Shown piece after piece: positions 1 through 12,400 of a stretch of DNA of 64,000 bases. The notes beneath the pieces were generated by a model. It was not told the DNA's origin. It ran no database searches and worked only from the letters and a program-made list of their open reading frames with translations. Source of the stretch: Echinarachnius parma (lineage: Eukaryota > Echinodermata > Echinoidea > Clypeasteroida > Echinarachniidae); the NCBI GenBank assembly GCA_037951105.1, contig JBAMJV010003787.1, positions 62,001 through 126,000 on the forward strand, written 5' to 3'. The first letter of the stretch is position 1; each line of letters begins with the position of its first letter. A program made the position numbers and the translations under genes.

Positions 1-49
1 ATATTCCCAGGTGTATTTTTACCCTGATATTACAAGATACTTACTGGGC

Positions 50-210
50 CCCCGTTGTAGAAAGATATACAATCGATTGTAAGTTACAATTAATTGTAAG
101 TCAGATCATGTGTTCTAAATGCGCGAATCTGATTGGCTGAAATGTGCAAAGTTTCTGACTTACAGTCACTTGTAACTTACAATTGATTGTATCTCTTTCT
201 GCAACGGGGT
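50..210. mobile_element. Palindromic MITE, family A
   Basis: Ends are inverted copies of CCCCGTTGCAGAAAGAGATA, arms about 55 bp (CAATCGATTGTAAGTTACAA inside). A related copy is at 49793-50018. Confidence 0.75.
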
Positions 211-493
211 CATGATGTAAGTTTCCCTGATCCATAGGTTCTCGTTATAGAACTACAAGGTTCCACTGTATTTGCATGTATTTCATGACATAGTTTAGAG
301 GGTGTGAATCCCTTCTAAGAAAGGGTGCTGAAATATTAAATGCAGCATTAATTTATTTAAACAAAATAATGTATTGATATTTTATTTTGGTTGTGCAGGT
401 TTTTTGCTATGGGGAGGTTGAAATGGATGAAATCGGGGGTGTGAACACGGTTGCTACATAATAAGACTGTCATTAGGTATTAAGAAAACGGCA

Positions 494-499
494 AATAAA
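494..499 (+). terminator. Candidate polyA signal for a plus-strand gene to the left
   Basis: AATAAA followed 12-20 bp later by TCAGTGTGTAAAAGTG, a CA cleavage context and GU-rich downstream element. No coding exon of such a gene is in the window. Confidence 0.3.
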
Positions 500-532
500 G
501 AGGGCATAATTCAGTGTGTAAAAGTGACTTCT

Positions 533-538
533 TTTATT
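533..538 (-). terminator. Candidate distal polyA signal for ATF6
   Basis: AATAAA on the minus strand, 33 bp from the opposed plus-strand signal. If used, the ATF6 3' UTR is about 5.4 kb and carries several MITEs. Many other minus-strand AATAAA strings (for example near 586, 1507, 2507, 3773) are alternatives. Confidence 0.2.
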
Positions 539-1556
539 CCATATCTTTTGGAAATGAATATTTACATAACAATAGAAACAAAACATTTATTAAAAACAAA
601 GGTTGACACAAGTGAATGAATATCTATCATAAGTACAACTACACATTAATCTGGGTCTTGATATCATGATACTAAGACACTAAGTACATGTATAACATTG
701 GTATGGTTTGAAGGGGGTGGGCTCAACTTGTGTAGTGCTGATATTTATTACACATACACACTATATCCCAAATTCACATCAGTAGGGTTAAGTTAAACCC
801 CAGGTTATATTAGTCTATGATAGCACATGGTGGGTTATATACCAAATTGAATCCCTAGGTAACAACAATTATTACATATGATGCAATTTAACTGGGGTGA
901 ATTTAATGGGGGACTATTAAAAGGACATTTTCTTACATTAATAACCAAATACAATAAAATCAAATTAACTTCACATTTACTAAGGTATGAATGAACATCT
1001 CTTAGATTATACAAAAAGGGAGAGAGAATGCATACATTTCCAGTTGCATGTTTTGAACATTTTACGATAAACTTGCATATTTACATTTTTCATTACAAAC
1101 ATGAAGTAAATTATTTTAATTGCCAAATAAATATGTTTTGATTTGAAACGTACAGAATAGCCTTGAAATGCATTTCTTTTAAGAAATATTCAAATACCTT
1201 TAAAAAAACCCCTCAATTCAATCATAAATCACAACTTTGCCTTTTTTTCTAGGTTTTGATATTGGGATCAGTCTTATTCATATTTGGCACTCACACAATA
1301 TTTAGAACTTCTGAATCAACTGCAACGAATTGGAGGTTTCGTATCTGTACTGAGGTATAATGTGAAACAGCACCTTCTCAAAATGTTAATAAAATCCTAA
1401 TCATTGAAAATAGCATCAAAGACTATATGAGATAGCTTTTCATAAAATCTGCCAATAACAACTATTTAAATTCAATATATGGTATTTGAGTCCTGTTACA
1501 TGTAAAACTTTATTTTATACCTACAACTTTACTTCACTCAGAGATGAAAGGGCATA

Positions 1557-1726
1557 TTTCATGAAAGGGTCTTAGCTACATGTACGTTGTCGGGTGCAGA
1601 GCTAGGGTGCCTGTATTCAGACCCTAAAGATTATGAATTTCCAACGGCTATCGAGGCTCTGGGCGAAACGCACCCTAGCTCCACGCCTGAAAACATTCAT
1701 AGCTAAGACCGACCCTTTCATGAAAA
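1557..1726. mobile_element. Foldback element
   Basis: Left arm ATGAAAGGGTCTTAGCT and GAGCTAGGGTG are repeated in inverse order and orientation at 1663-1726 (CACCCTAGCTCC, AGCTAAGACC, CCCTTTCATGAAA). Confidence 0.55.
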
Positions 1727-3889
1727 AAGCCCTGGGGGGCCCAGGATCAATTATTGTTATTCTCCAATAATAAATGAAATATTCCACATGTATACATAAC
1801 AAGTGCTTGGTACAGACGTCAGTATACACACACAGTGAACCACAAATGTATTACTTTTGTTGGCACTTTGTATTAAAAAACAAATGTGGAAGATGTGATA
1901 AAGAACAGTGTGACAGAGAACAAGAAGTATTGCATCAGATACATCACAACATACATAAACCAAGGATACGACTAATTAAAAAGTCATAAAAAACAAGGAT
2001 AATTAAAAAACTGATGTCAAAATCAATACCATTTCACCAATAGTCAAAATGATCAAAACATACATACATACAAGACGAACAATATATTAACCATCTATGA
2101 GAAATATATAAAACTTGATTCTACTTGTATTGTGAAAGTTGTAGATCTTTGTGTATCTTTTTTTGTTGTTGCACTTTTTGACAAGACAACAAAAAAGAAC
2201 TGCAATACATAAAAAGACATTCATACAAACACTCAAATATCGGTACTATGGGGTGCGAGTATAAATCTACAGCCTGAAAGTCTACGTGAACAGGACCTGA
2301 ATTCAGGCATTTGTCTGAAAAACTGGAGTTTCTGGTACAATTTATACCCATACAAATTAAGTTGCAAATGAATACATACTGTACATATGTGCAAAATATT
2401 TTGTGAGAGCCAACTAGAATGCATACTAAGTAAAATGCATTTTGCTAAAAATAGAAATGGTTGCACATTTTAGGAAATCATATACATGTACATGTACAAG
2501 AGAAACACATTTATTCCTTCACTAGACAGTATGGAATTAAACTTAAATATAAATAGTATTTGATTAAAATATAAGAATCTACACCGCCCTTGCTAATTAA
2601 TGTGGAAATAAAACTAAATATATGGCTTACTGGTCTATTCTACCACTGCTACTACTCAGCAGATGCATCCAGTATTAATTCTAGTGAAAGATTTTCTAAA
2701 GCAATATATAAAATGTGTAATAATATAAAATACTAGAAAACATTAATATTCACATAAATTACCCCCAAAAGAAAGGTGACTTGAACAATCATATTGTACA
2801 ATTAGCCTTTAGAGAAAAAGGAACATTTGAAGATAAAATATACATTACCAGTCATAAAATAAAGAAACACTAAAAAGCACAAAACATATTTCATATTATT
2901 CTGCAAATCATTACAAGAATCCCTAGTTCCCAGATGACATCTCAATCCAACACCACGTTTCAAATGAAATATTTCAGAACGAATAATTCAATAACAAAAT
3001 CAATGCAGCTTTTTTCTTTTTCTTTCCCCAGCTAGAGAAATTTTGTGACACAAATTTGAGTGACATAATTAGAATACAAAAAACAAAACATTCTGACAAT
3101 GAATTAAATTAAATTCACATTTTCATTATCTGATTTAATTTGTTAAATTACTTTAATTTTAAATGTTGTTATTTCAATGGCTCTTAAAACTGAGAATTGC
3201 AAATCAATTTATTCTATATTATTTTCATCTTGGAGCTTAAATTAGCCACAAAATAGTCTGTTTAGTCATAACATTTCAAATAGATATCTAAACGTCTCAT
3301 CAAATAACAAAATTCATTTTCTCGTTAATACGTTTCCTTTAACTTTTCTCTTTTCCTTTCACCCACACACATTCTCTGTAAAGTTACCTTTCTGTAATCC
3401 CCTTATGAATCAAACTCACACCTATGTGACCTTCTATTCTCTAATAAATCAACCACAATTATATATTTATCTTCCAAATAAATACATTTCCTTTCATCAA
3501 ATATCTGTATAGATCTCTTTAAACTCTCAATCTTCTTTTCTTCTTCCAGAAAAGACTTCTTAATATGTACAGACACTGTACAAACTCTGTACAGACAGTG
3601 TATCTCCCAGAGTGTATCTCCCAGAGATACCATAATTCTCTCTTACAGTATCCTTTTATCAAGCAACTTACGTAGCTTCTCTAATAAAGCACACTGACTT
3701 TTAGTTGTCGCTCTTTCTTTGCCCCTTCTCTTTTGTGAGAGAAGGTATACAACATTTTACAGTACGCACATCGTTTATTTTGTACATTATTCAAATGCTA
3801 CCTCCCTGAGATACAGACATTATTTTCTGTTCCTTTTGTTGTGTGCAAGTATCATTCTCATAAACCATTCCTACTGAATTTTTTTAATA
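1727..3889. other. AT-rich non-coding stretch downstream of ATF6
   Basis: Very AT-rich, only short chance ORFs on both strands, no repeat family recognised. Pyrimidine-rich T/C runs at 3300-3850. Consistent with a long 3' UTR on the minus strand, not proven. Confidence 0.35.
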
Positions 3890-4054
3890 TACCGTATTTG
3901 CTGGTGTATTAACCGCACCTTTTTTCAAAAAAAAAAGAAAAAAAAAGGGGGTGCGGTTAATACACGACCGTATTAACCGCACTTTAAAAAAAAAAATTTT
4001 TTTTAGGGGTGCGGTTAATACACCGGAGCGGTTAATACACCGACAAATACGGTA
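3890..4054. mobile_element. Palindromic MITE (TACCGTATTTG ends)
   Basis: Ends TACCGTATTTGCTGGTGTAT / inverted at 4054; internal repeats of GTGTATTAACCGC and its inverse separated by A/T homopolymers. The middle is two nested hairpins. Confidence 0.65.
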
Positions 4055-4075
4055 GCTTCCCCATTCCAGACAATA

Positions 4076-4514
4076 TATGTGACCTTACACCACAAAACGA
4101 CCGTTATGTCGCGGAGACAGTTTCTCTGTTATTAGCTGAAATAGCCAAATTTGGTTTATAATATGAGATTCAGGATTTTTGTATTTCTTGAATGAAGGTA
4201 TCTTTATCTGCCTTCTGTGAAATTTTGATCGTCAGAAATCATGTTTAAATATGTTTTTTTATCGAAAAAAAATGATCAGATATACAGCGCTTGAATGAAC
4301 GCCAATCTTTGAAGTGGCCCTTTTCTCCCTTGTTTTAAAACTGCTTCAGCCATTTTCCAAATCTTTGGCGCTAAATTTCAGAGGGTTTGCCTTGTCTGGA
4401 TATGACAAATTATATACTATTTTAAAGGTAATGAATTCTACTGTAATGTCATGTGAAAATCAGCATAATCATTTTCCCCGACTTATTGGTCGTTTTGTGG
4501 TGTAAGGTCACATA
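4076..4514. mobile_element. MITE with TATGTGACC ends
   Basis: TIR TATGTGACCTTACACCACAA / inverse at 4490-4514, about 439 bp, no ORF. Same terminal TATGTGACC as the element at 30548. Confidence 0.7.
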
Positions 4515-5125
4515 ATCTTTTACCTTTCCTGTCTTGTCACACAAAATGTATCTTTTGTACATAAATGGTATTGTACCAAACTGCTTCCTGCCAAACACCA
4601 TTCTTATTGATTAACTTTCCCCATATTTGTACATAAATTATTAATATACTCCCATTTCTACAACTTATGATATCACGCTATTCCTTTTCCCATTCCAAAT
4701 GAGTATCTTTTGTACATAGATAACGCATGAACTGTTTTCTCACAAATACTAGACAGTCTATTCCAATATGACCTTTTTCCCATTTTCAAACAAGTACATC
4801 TCACTGTATATCAAAGTGCATTTAACTTTATTTTTCTCTCTTATCACCACATTACCCCCTCTCCCATTCTAAATGAGTACATCTTTCGGGCATAAATCCT
4901 AATTAATCCTCCTAGTGCCATGGTCAACTTAAGTCACAATACCCACAGAGTGCAAACTTGTTTGAAAAGCTGTACAGATTCTTGCCATATATTTTGGTAC
5001 TCACAAGCGTCAAGTCTATTTCTCCTATAAAAGGTCATCACATTTCATGTATTTCCTTCCAATCTACCTGTACAAAATACATAATTACTACAAACGTCAT
5101 TCATAAATGGATCCACAAACATTTT

Positions 5126-5448
5126 GGCCCGGATTCACAAAGCAGGTTTGTACAAACCATGGTTTATCCACGGTCTACATCCATGGAGTGCCATTTGTAA
5201 ACTGATGGAGAAAGAATGTAAACTCCTTACTTGTTAACAATGTTGATGGTACACATTTACAAAATGCACCAAATAAATGTTTGTCTTCTCACATGGTGAA
5301 ATTTGCTGGTTAGCAAGCACTGACAGTCATATCATTAGAAATGATAAATTGTTTTTACTTGTATACGAGCAGCACTCCATAGATGTAGACCATGGATAAA
5401 CCATGGTTTGTACAAACTTCCTACAAACCTGCTTTGTGAATCCGGGCC
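5126..5448. mobile_element. MITE with GGCCCGGATTCACAAAG ends
   Basis: About 60-bp inverted arms (GGCCCGGATTCACAAAGCAG, then CCATGGTTTATCCA and GGTCTACATCCATGGAGTGC) around a spacer of about 180 bp. Confidence 0.75.
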
Positions 5449-5980
5449 ATTGTGGAATGACAGAAATGCGAACGGCAAGGCACGTCTCAGTTGTACACAG
5501 TGAACTTCTAGGAATGGCTATGACTAGTCAAAACCTCTTGTTACACAAAACAGAATTGCACTCTTCTCATATAAACATATTGGGAGTGGGGGTTCACAAA
5601 GATTTCAAGTTGAACTTTGAGTCAGATTTGAAATTATGGTCAGCCATTTGATGCTTTGGTGGAAAATAGGAAGTAGAAACAAACATGCAAATATTTTAGA
5701 CCATGATTATAAGAATTTTCACTTCAAGGGCATGAAGTCCTAACAACTGATAGAAAATATTGATGACTTTGAGCAAAGTTTCATGTCCAATTTCAATTTG
5801 TTTGGAAATTGAACATAGGAACTATTAAACACCTTTAATAATTTCAATTCAAACTTAAATTTGAGTTCATTTTCATTTGTGTTGCATACTTCTGGTCAGT
5901 TTCCAAATGTTTGAAATAATTTCAATTTGAGTTCAACGTAAAAATCTTTGCGAAACTCCCCCAAATTTTCAACATTTTCA

Positions 5981-6243
5981 TCAAGGTGTCACATTACTTG
6001 TCAGATTCCGTGGATGATAATCAATCTTATGCTCCTTCGGCTCTGCAGAGGGTGCGTTGTGAAGCGGAGACGCGCTGTGAATCGGAGACGCGCTGTGAAT
6101 TGGAGACGCGTAGGCCGTCTCGTTTTGGACGACCGGGGGTCTCGACGTCGCCTGGTCCTTGACATGGACGACGTGGGTGTCGATGACCTCGCAGTCGATC
6201 TGCATCATGGAGATGTGATCCTTGGGCGTGTTCCACACAGACT
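5981..6243 (-). CDS. ATF6: ATF6 exon 14, C-terminus and stop
   Basis: In phase 1; opens [18 protein letters not shown], then [12 protein letters not shown], matching the vertebrate MMQIDCQVMDTRILHIK block with its conserved luminal Cys. Then a lineage-specific tail with a short repeat [18 protein letters not shown] and sequons NET, NLT, NVT. Stop TGA at 5983-5981. Confidence 0.93.
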
Positions 6244-6419
6244 CTGTAGCAAAAAGAAACATGTGAACAAATTTAATGAGATATTATAACACAAATCCCA
6301 ATAATTGTGCGGATACATAAACATGCAAGTGTACAGTTTGATTCCGGTTTTTAAACCTTGAGTACCGTAAAACTCCGTGTATAAGATGCACCCGTGTATA
6401 AAACGCACCCCCAACTTTC

Positions 6420-6456
<37 letters not shown>

Positions 6457-9400
6457 TTTTTTTGTTGTTGTTGCTATTCCTGTGTATAAGACGCACCCCC
6501 ACTTTGAAATTTTTCCGACGGAAAAAAAGTGCGTCTTATACACGGAGTTTTACGGTACTAGGAAGGGTAGATTTTGAATTCAAACAGAAAGGAAACTGAC
6601 TAGAAATATTTGAAATGAATACAAATTAGCCAAGAAGGGTAGATCTTGGCATTTTTGGGGCAGACTCGGGAGTTATTTATACAGATTTTTTGCATGATAG
6701 CCCTCTCCAAGCAATTTCCATGCTCCAAAAGAATCTTCCGGATTGAAGGAGGCAGATTAACCAGAAGATGAAGAAGTAATTCCATCTATGTGGTATTATT
6801 CTGAACAGCATCTAGCCCTGAACTGACAACGATTTGTAGCATTTGGCTAAAAAAAACACAAGATTTTCCTATGGATTACTTACCATTGCCAGACACAGTG
6901 GGCATGACAAGGGACATCTTGGGTCTGTGGGTGATGTTGCGGGTGGTGGCTGGCAGCAGCAAATGATCCTGTTGAGAATGAAAACAAAAGTTCAAGTAGT
7001 TAAATACACAGCGGCGTAGGTTGGTCGGATTGGGAGGAGGGGGCACGCAAAATCATTTTGTTTGGGGGGGGGGGGGGGGCACACCTTATGTATTTCTTCT
7101 TCTTTTTTCTTCAAAAAATGTCTCCTTAGGTTTCCTATTTTTGTTTTATTATTGGGGGAAGGGGGGGGGGGGGGGGCACCCTGATGTCCATTAATCATTT
7201 CACAAAGAATATCATAACCCGTTCAGGACTGAATGAGTTTGCTGTAACATGTAATCTCCAGAGACCCTAGCCCAAATACTTTTGGGATCAGTCCCGAATA
7301 GTTTAATAACTAAAGGAAGAGGTGGAATATGTAGTGCCATTCAAGCTCACAGAGTAAATCAAATAAAGAAGACACAGTAGTCACAAACAAGGGAAAAAGT
7401 AACTTAACTCTCACTTCGAGATTCTGAAATCCCCATAGACTTTGTGTATAGCCCATCCGGTTCCTGTAAACAACAGGTTAAGGGTAAATCAAATTATAAT
7501 ACTCACATTTCTGAAAGACACCACATAGAAGGTATCCTCCCTCCTATCCAGGGCATCCAGCAGGTTGTCATAGGAACGCTGGAACAGGTGATCATAAAGC
7601 TGCAACGACCTCTCCGCCGACTCGACGTGTAGGGTGGGGCCAGAGCCGAAACGCTTGTGGAACGGCTGGTAGCGCTTTCTTTTACTCTTCTGCTGGGGAA
7701 TAGGAAGACAGTGATAACAAATATTGTTACATAATAAATCTTGACAAGCATTAAAATCCTCATTAGGAAAGCTGAAACAATTGGATCATAAAGCTGGAGT
7801 GCCCGCTCATCCGACTGGACGTGTAGGGTGGGGCCGGAGCCGTAGCGCTTGTGGAACGGCTGGTAGCGCTTTCTTTTACTCTTCTGCTGGGGAATAGGAA
7901 GACAGTGATAACAAATATGTTTACATAATAAATCTTGACACACCATAAATCCTCATTAGGAATGTTGAAACATGTTTAGAAACATTATTATACAGCTGCA
8001 ACGCCCTCTCCACCGACTCTTTTTAAACGGGTAGGGCCTCAGCCGTAGCGGCTGTGGAATGGCTGATAGCGCTTTATTTTACTCTTCTGCTGGGAGATGT
8101 GAAGACAGTTACAATAAGGTTATTCAAATTAAAATTCTTGACACACATTAAGTCTTTATAAGGAACGCTGAAACAAGCTGCAGTGCCCTCTCATCCGACT
8201 CGACGTGTAGGGTAGGGCTTGTAAAACGGCTGGTATCGCCTTCTTTTACTCATCTGCTGAGAGGTTGGAAAATAATTACAATTCTGTTAATAATTTCAAA
8301 TTTTTGCAATATTCATCTACCATAAAGAGCACAACTTGTCTCCTTAAAGGGATAGTTGAGTTCTGGTAAGGAGAGTACAGTTTTGGAGAAACTGAATTTT
8401 AGTAACCAAAACCTGCATCATTACATTACAAACTAATAGTTATAATTAGAAAGGAACACAAAATTACAAATGACGTAATAAAGATCATGTTATCATTCAA
8501 AAAGAGCCGTTAAGACGTAAGAGGGCGCTCTCTGAACACTCATCGGTTTCAACCATTTTGAATAAAATGTTGTGCATGTGATGCTTTGTTGAAATAGTGA
8601 TTAGATAGAGAAATAACCAACAACTATTTAAATACCTATTTTGTAACTTTTTGAAAAGAGGAAGCATTTTTTTGAATTTTTAACGGCTGGTTCAAAATTC
8701 TCTAATAAACCTGGGGCCCCAGCTTTATTACAAATTGTTATATTTATGGATATTTCAGCCATCTCTGAACCGATTTTGATCAAACAAAGATGATTTTATT
8801 ATTTAAATATTATGCTCTTTCAAATTTTACACTAAGTTTTTCATTACCTCACCAAAAAAAAAAGTAGTCTAGCGCCCTCTCTACCAAAACTTAGCTATCC
8901 CTTTAAAGGGATCTGGTGACTTAATCTGAATCGACCACCATCGTCATCAAAAGTAACACTGCAATGATGTGATATTCTTAACCATACTCCAATAAATCGT
9001 AAGGAAAGTTGGGACATTATTAATTAGCTCATGAGCACTATCATGAACACCAAATATTGATATAACAATTTCTAAGTTATAAATACCTTCTTCTCCTGTT
9101 CCTCTTTCCTCTTTGTCTTCTTGTCTTCCAGCTGTCTCTTGGCCCAGAACTGCAGCACATCTTGTAACCTGAAATTCAGAAAAAGAAAATAATGCAACAA
9201 CTAGATATTATCTTTTCACAAATGAATTGCACTGCATTGCATATTATAAGGGCACACAGTAAGATCAATTTATACAAGATCTGCTTACATTAACCAACCA
9301 CATAGTTACTCAATTGCCCTTTTCCCTATAATCTCATAAACTCTACAAAAAAGATGTTCTATTTCTCAAATCGAACAACTTTTTAACAATATGGAACTTT

Positions 9401-12400
9401 GTCAAGAACTTTTTTTGCGATATTGCTTCTTGATAATTTGGCACAAAAAAAAAAAACTCCCTTAAAATCAAAACATGTAAAAAATCCAATCAAATAATGT
9501 ATTCCTCCTTATTATCATGAATCAATTGTGGGCTTAATCTGTTGATCCTAGCAGAGTCTTCATCAGAGGCGAAACAAAATCAACACTCCAATCCTCAGCA
9601 CACTTCTTACCTCAATGTATCAGTGATGTTCATCTCGTGGAAACAGGACTGGTTTCCCTGTGGCAGGAGGTAGCTCAGCTCTCTCATCGTCGCCATCACA
9701 ACATCCCTGGCCGCCGATGACGACAACGATGTCGACGACGAAGACTCATTCCCCACGGTCCCCATGAAGCGGATGTCCTCGATGAGATCGTGGATCGTCG
9801 AGTGCCTTGGGTCGTCATCTGCTTTTCTTGAGGTATTTGCCTCCAAGAGCTCTGTGAAGCCAAGGAGAGCACGACCGGCGTGATGACTGGTGTCATATGT
9901 GGTGCCGACACCATCGCTGCTAGGGCTGAAAAGACTGCGAAGTTACAGGAGAGAGGGGAAGAGGAGGAGAGAAAATAACAGTTACAACATGACAATAAAT
10001 CAACTTTTCATTAGCACATTTAATGGCTGTTGTCTAGTTTTCTTGAGGTATTGGCCTCTGAGAGCTCTGTGAAGCCAAGGAGAGCACAGCCTGCATGATG
10101 ACTGGTGTCAAATGTAGTGCCGACACCATAGCTGCTGCTAGGACTGAAAAGACTGCAATATTGAAGGGAGAACAAAAGAGCAGGGAGAATAGTGGTTACA
10201 ACAGGATAGAAAAGAGATCTTGTTAATAATGAGCACGCTGAATTAAAGTTACATAATTTACCCTTATTTCTATCTCAAATATCAACAACCAATTTGAGAA
10301 GCGTTCAACTATAAACAAACTTTGCATTGAGCATAATTACGTACACATTGTTAATATGTGAAAAGTAGACACAAAACTTATATGCCATAACCTAGGTAAA
10401 TGAAAAAAAGATCACAGGAATCAAACCTAAGACTCCCAGATTGCTAAACCCGGCGTTGTAAAATTGTTAAGAGTTTTTTAAACTAGCCTACAATTTTGAT
10501 AAAAATCATAAACATGTTCTTTTATCAAAGAGACTTCAAGTTATTGTTGTGAACGTTTACGGAAAGTTTCAACTAATCGCATATTGAGTCTTGAATATGT
10601 TTGATTCCAAAGCTACAAATGGCTTTCCATAATTTTGAAGTCCAACTTAGTGTTAAGTTTGACTTGGGATCTTTGTGAAACACCCCCCAGTGCTCTGACT
10701 ACTAAAGCCATAGCCTATGTTACAGAGAAAAGCAGAGGCAATCAAGTAAGCACAGGCAAGAACTAATCTTCAAAATACTGAAACATTCTTGGGCAAATTT
10801 ACAGCAGTGTATTAGACACATTTTATTAAACCTTTTCTTGGCATGAAACCAAGAGTGTTATTATGAACTTAGATAATTAATTCAAACATATAAAGAAACT
10901 GACCAGAAATATATAATGTGATTGAAAAAGATCAATGAAAGAAAATGGGATTCCGACGGGATTCGAACCAGAGACCTCTGGATTGCTAGACCGGTGCTCT
11001 TAATATTTACCTTAATGGGGCAAGATTGAATCCTATGATGCACACTACTACGAGGAGACATGTGGCCGTCTTCGCAGGAGACGAGAATAGCGAAGAATGC
11101 ATCTTCTTTAGTGTTGAGTTCTGAGAAGAAAAAAAGAAGAAGAAAATACAATACATAGAAAAAGTTGCTAACATAAACTTTACATAAAATCTTATTTAAA
11201 GTTGTGTTCTGACAAAACAAAGAAACATTAATCATGGTTACTATAAAATGTACAGACCCTTTTCATTTTAGCTGTTTCAGCCTCAGACCTACTTTTTTTT
11301 GTAGAGACATATTCTTAGATCTTAACCCGTTCCCTTCGAGATTCTGAAATCCCCATAGACTTTGTACATAGCCCACTCGGTTCCCGTAGGCAAGGGGTCC
11401 TTGATAGATTGACATCCTTCTTCATAAAAGTTGCAGTAAAATTCAATGTACAGGTATCATTTACGCGTGACTACCCTATAGAGTTACAGTATACTTATAT
11501 TTTATAAATATTGTTATGGAAATATTCATCCATGCTACAGTCAAACCTGTCTATAAAGACCACCCAAGGAAGACAGAAAAGTTGGTCTTTTTCAGCAGGT
11601 GGTCTCTATATGGACAGGTTCATTTACATGTAAACGGCATTCATTCAAGGGAATCAAGAAAAGTGGGCTCTTTACACAGGTGGTCTTTGTATACAAGTGG
11701 TCGCTAGTGCAGGTTTGACAGTATCACTGCTTTATTTGACTTACCTCTTTAACTAAAGCCTCCACTTTTGATCTCAGTGACAGGTTCATTGACATGTACA
11801 CTGCATTGAAGGGAATCAAGAATAGTGGTCTCTATACACAGGTGGTCGCTAGAGCAGGTTTGAATTTATCACTGCTTTATTTGACTTACCTCTTTAACTA
11901 AAGCCTCCACTTTTGACCTCAGTGACAGGTTCATTGACATGTACACTGCATTCAAGGGAATCAAGAATAGTGGTCTCTATACACAGGTGGTCTTTGTATA
12001 CAGGTTTGACAGTATCACTGCTCTATTTGACTTACCTCTTTAACTAAAGCCTCCACTTTTGATCTCAGTGACAGGTTCATTGACATGTACAGTGCATTGA
12101 AGAGAATCAAGAATAGTGGTCTCTATACACAGGTGGTCTCTAGACCAGGTTTGACTGTATCACTGCTTTATTTGACTAACCTCTTTAACTAAAGCCTCCA
12201 CTTTTTACCTCAGTGACAGGTTCATTGAAATGTACAGTGCATTCAAGGGAATCAAGAATAGTGGTCTCTATACACAGGTGGTCGCTGGAGCAGGTTTGAC
12301 AGTATCACCGCTTTATTTGACTTACCTCTTTAACTAAAGCCTCCACTTTTGACCTCAGTGACAGGTTCTCAGATCTTAGTCTCTGGAGTTCCTTCTCCAA

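Larger units (their letters stand above)
211..1556. other. AT-rich non-coding stretch
   Basis: No ORF with recognisable coding content. Holds the opposed AATAAA signals at 494 and 538. Probably ATF6 3' flank or far 3' UTR. Confidence 0.4.

Noticed and set aside
10882-11235. 117-codon minus-strand ORF over exon 9
   Set aside because: Wrong phase; the gene's own frame, set by both splice borders, gives the hydrophobic helix instead.
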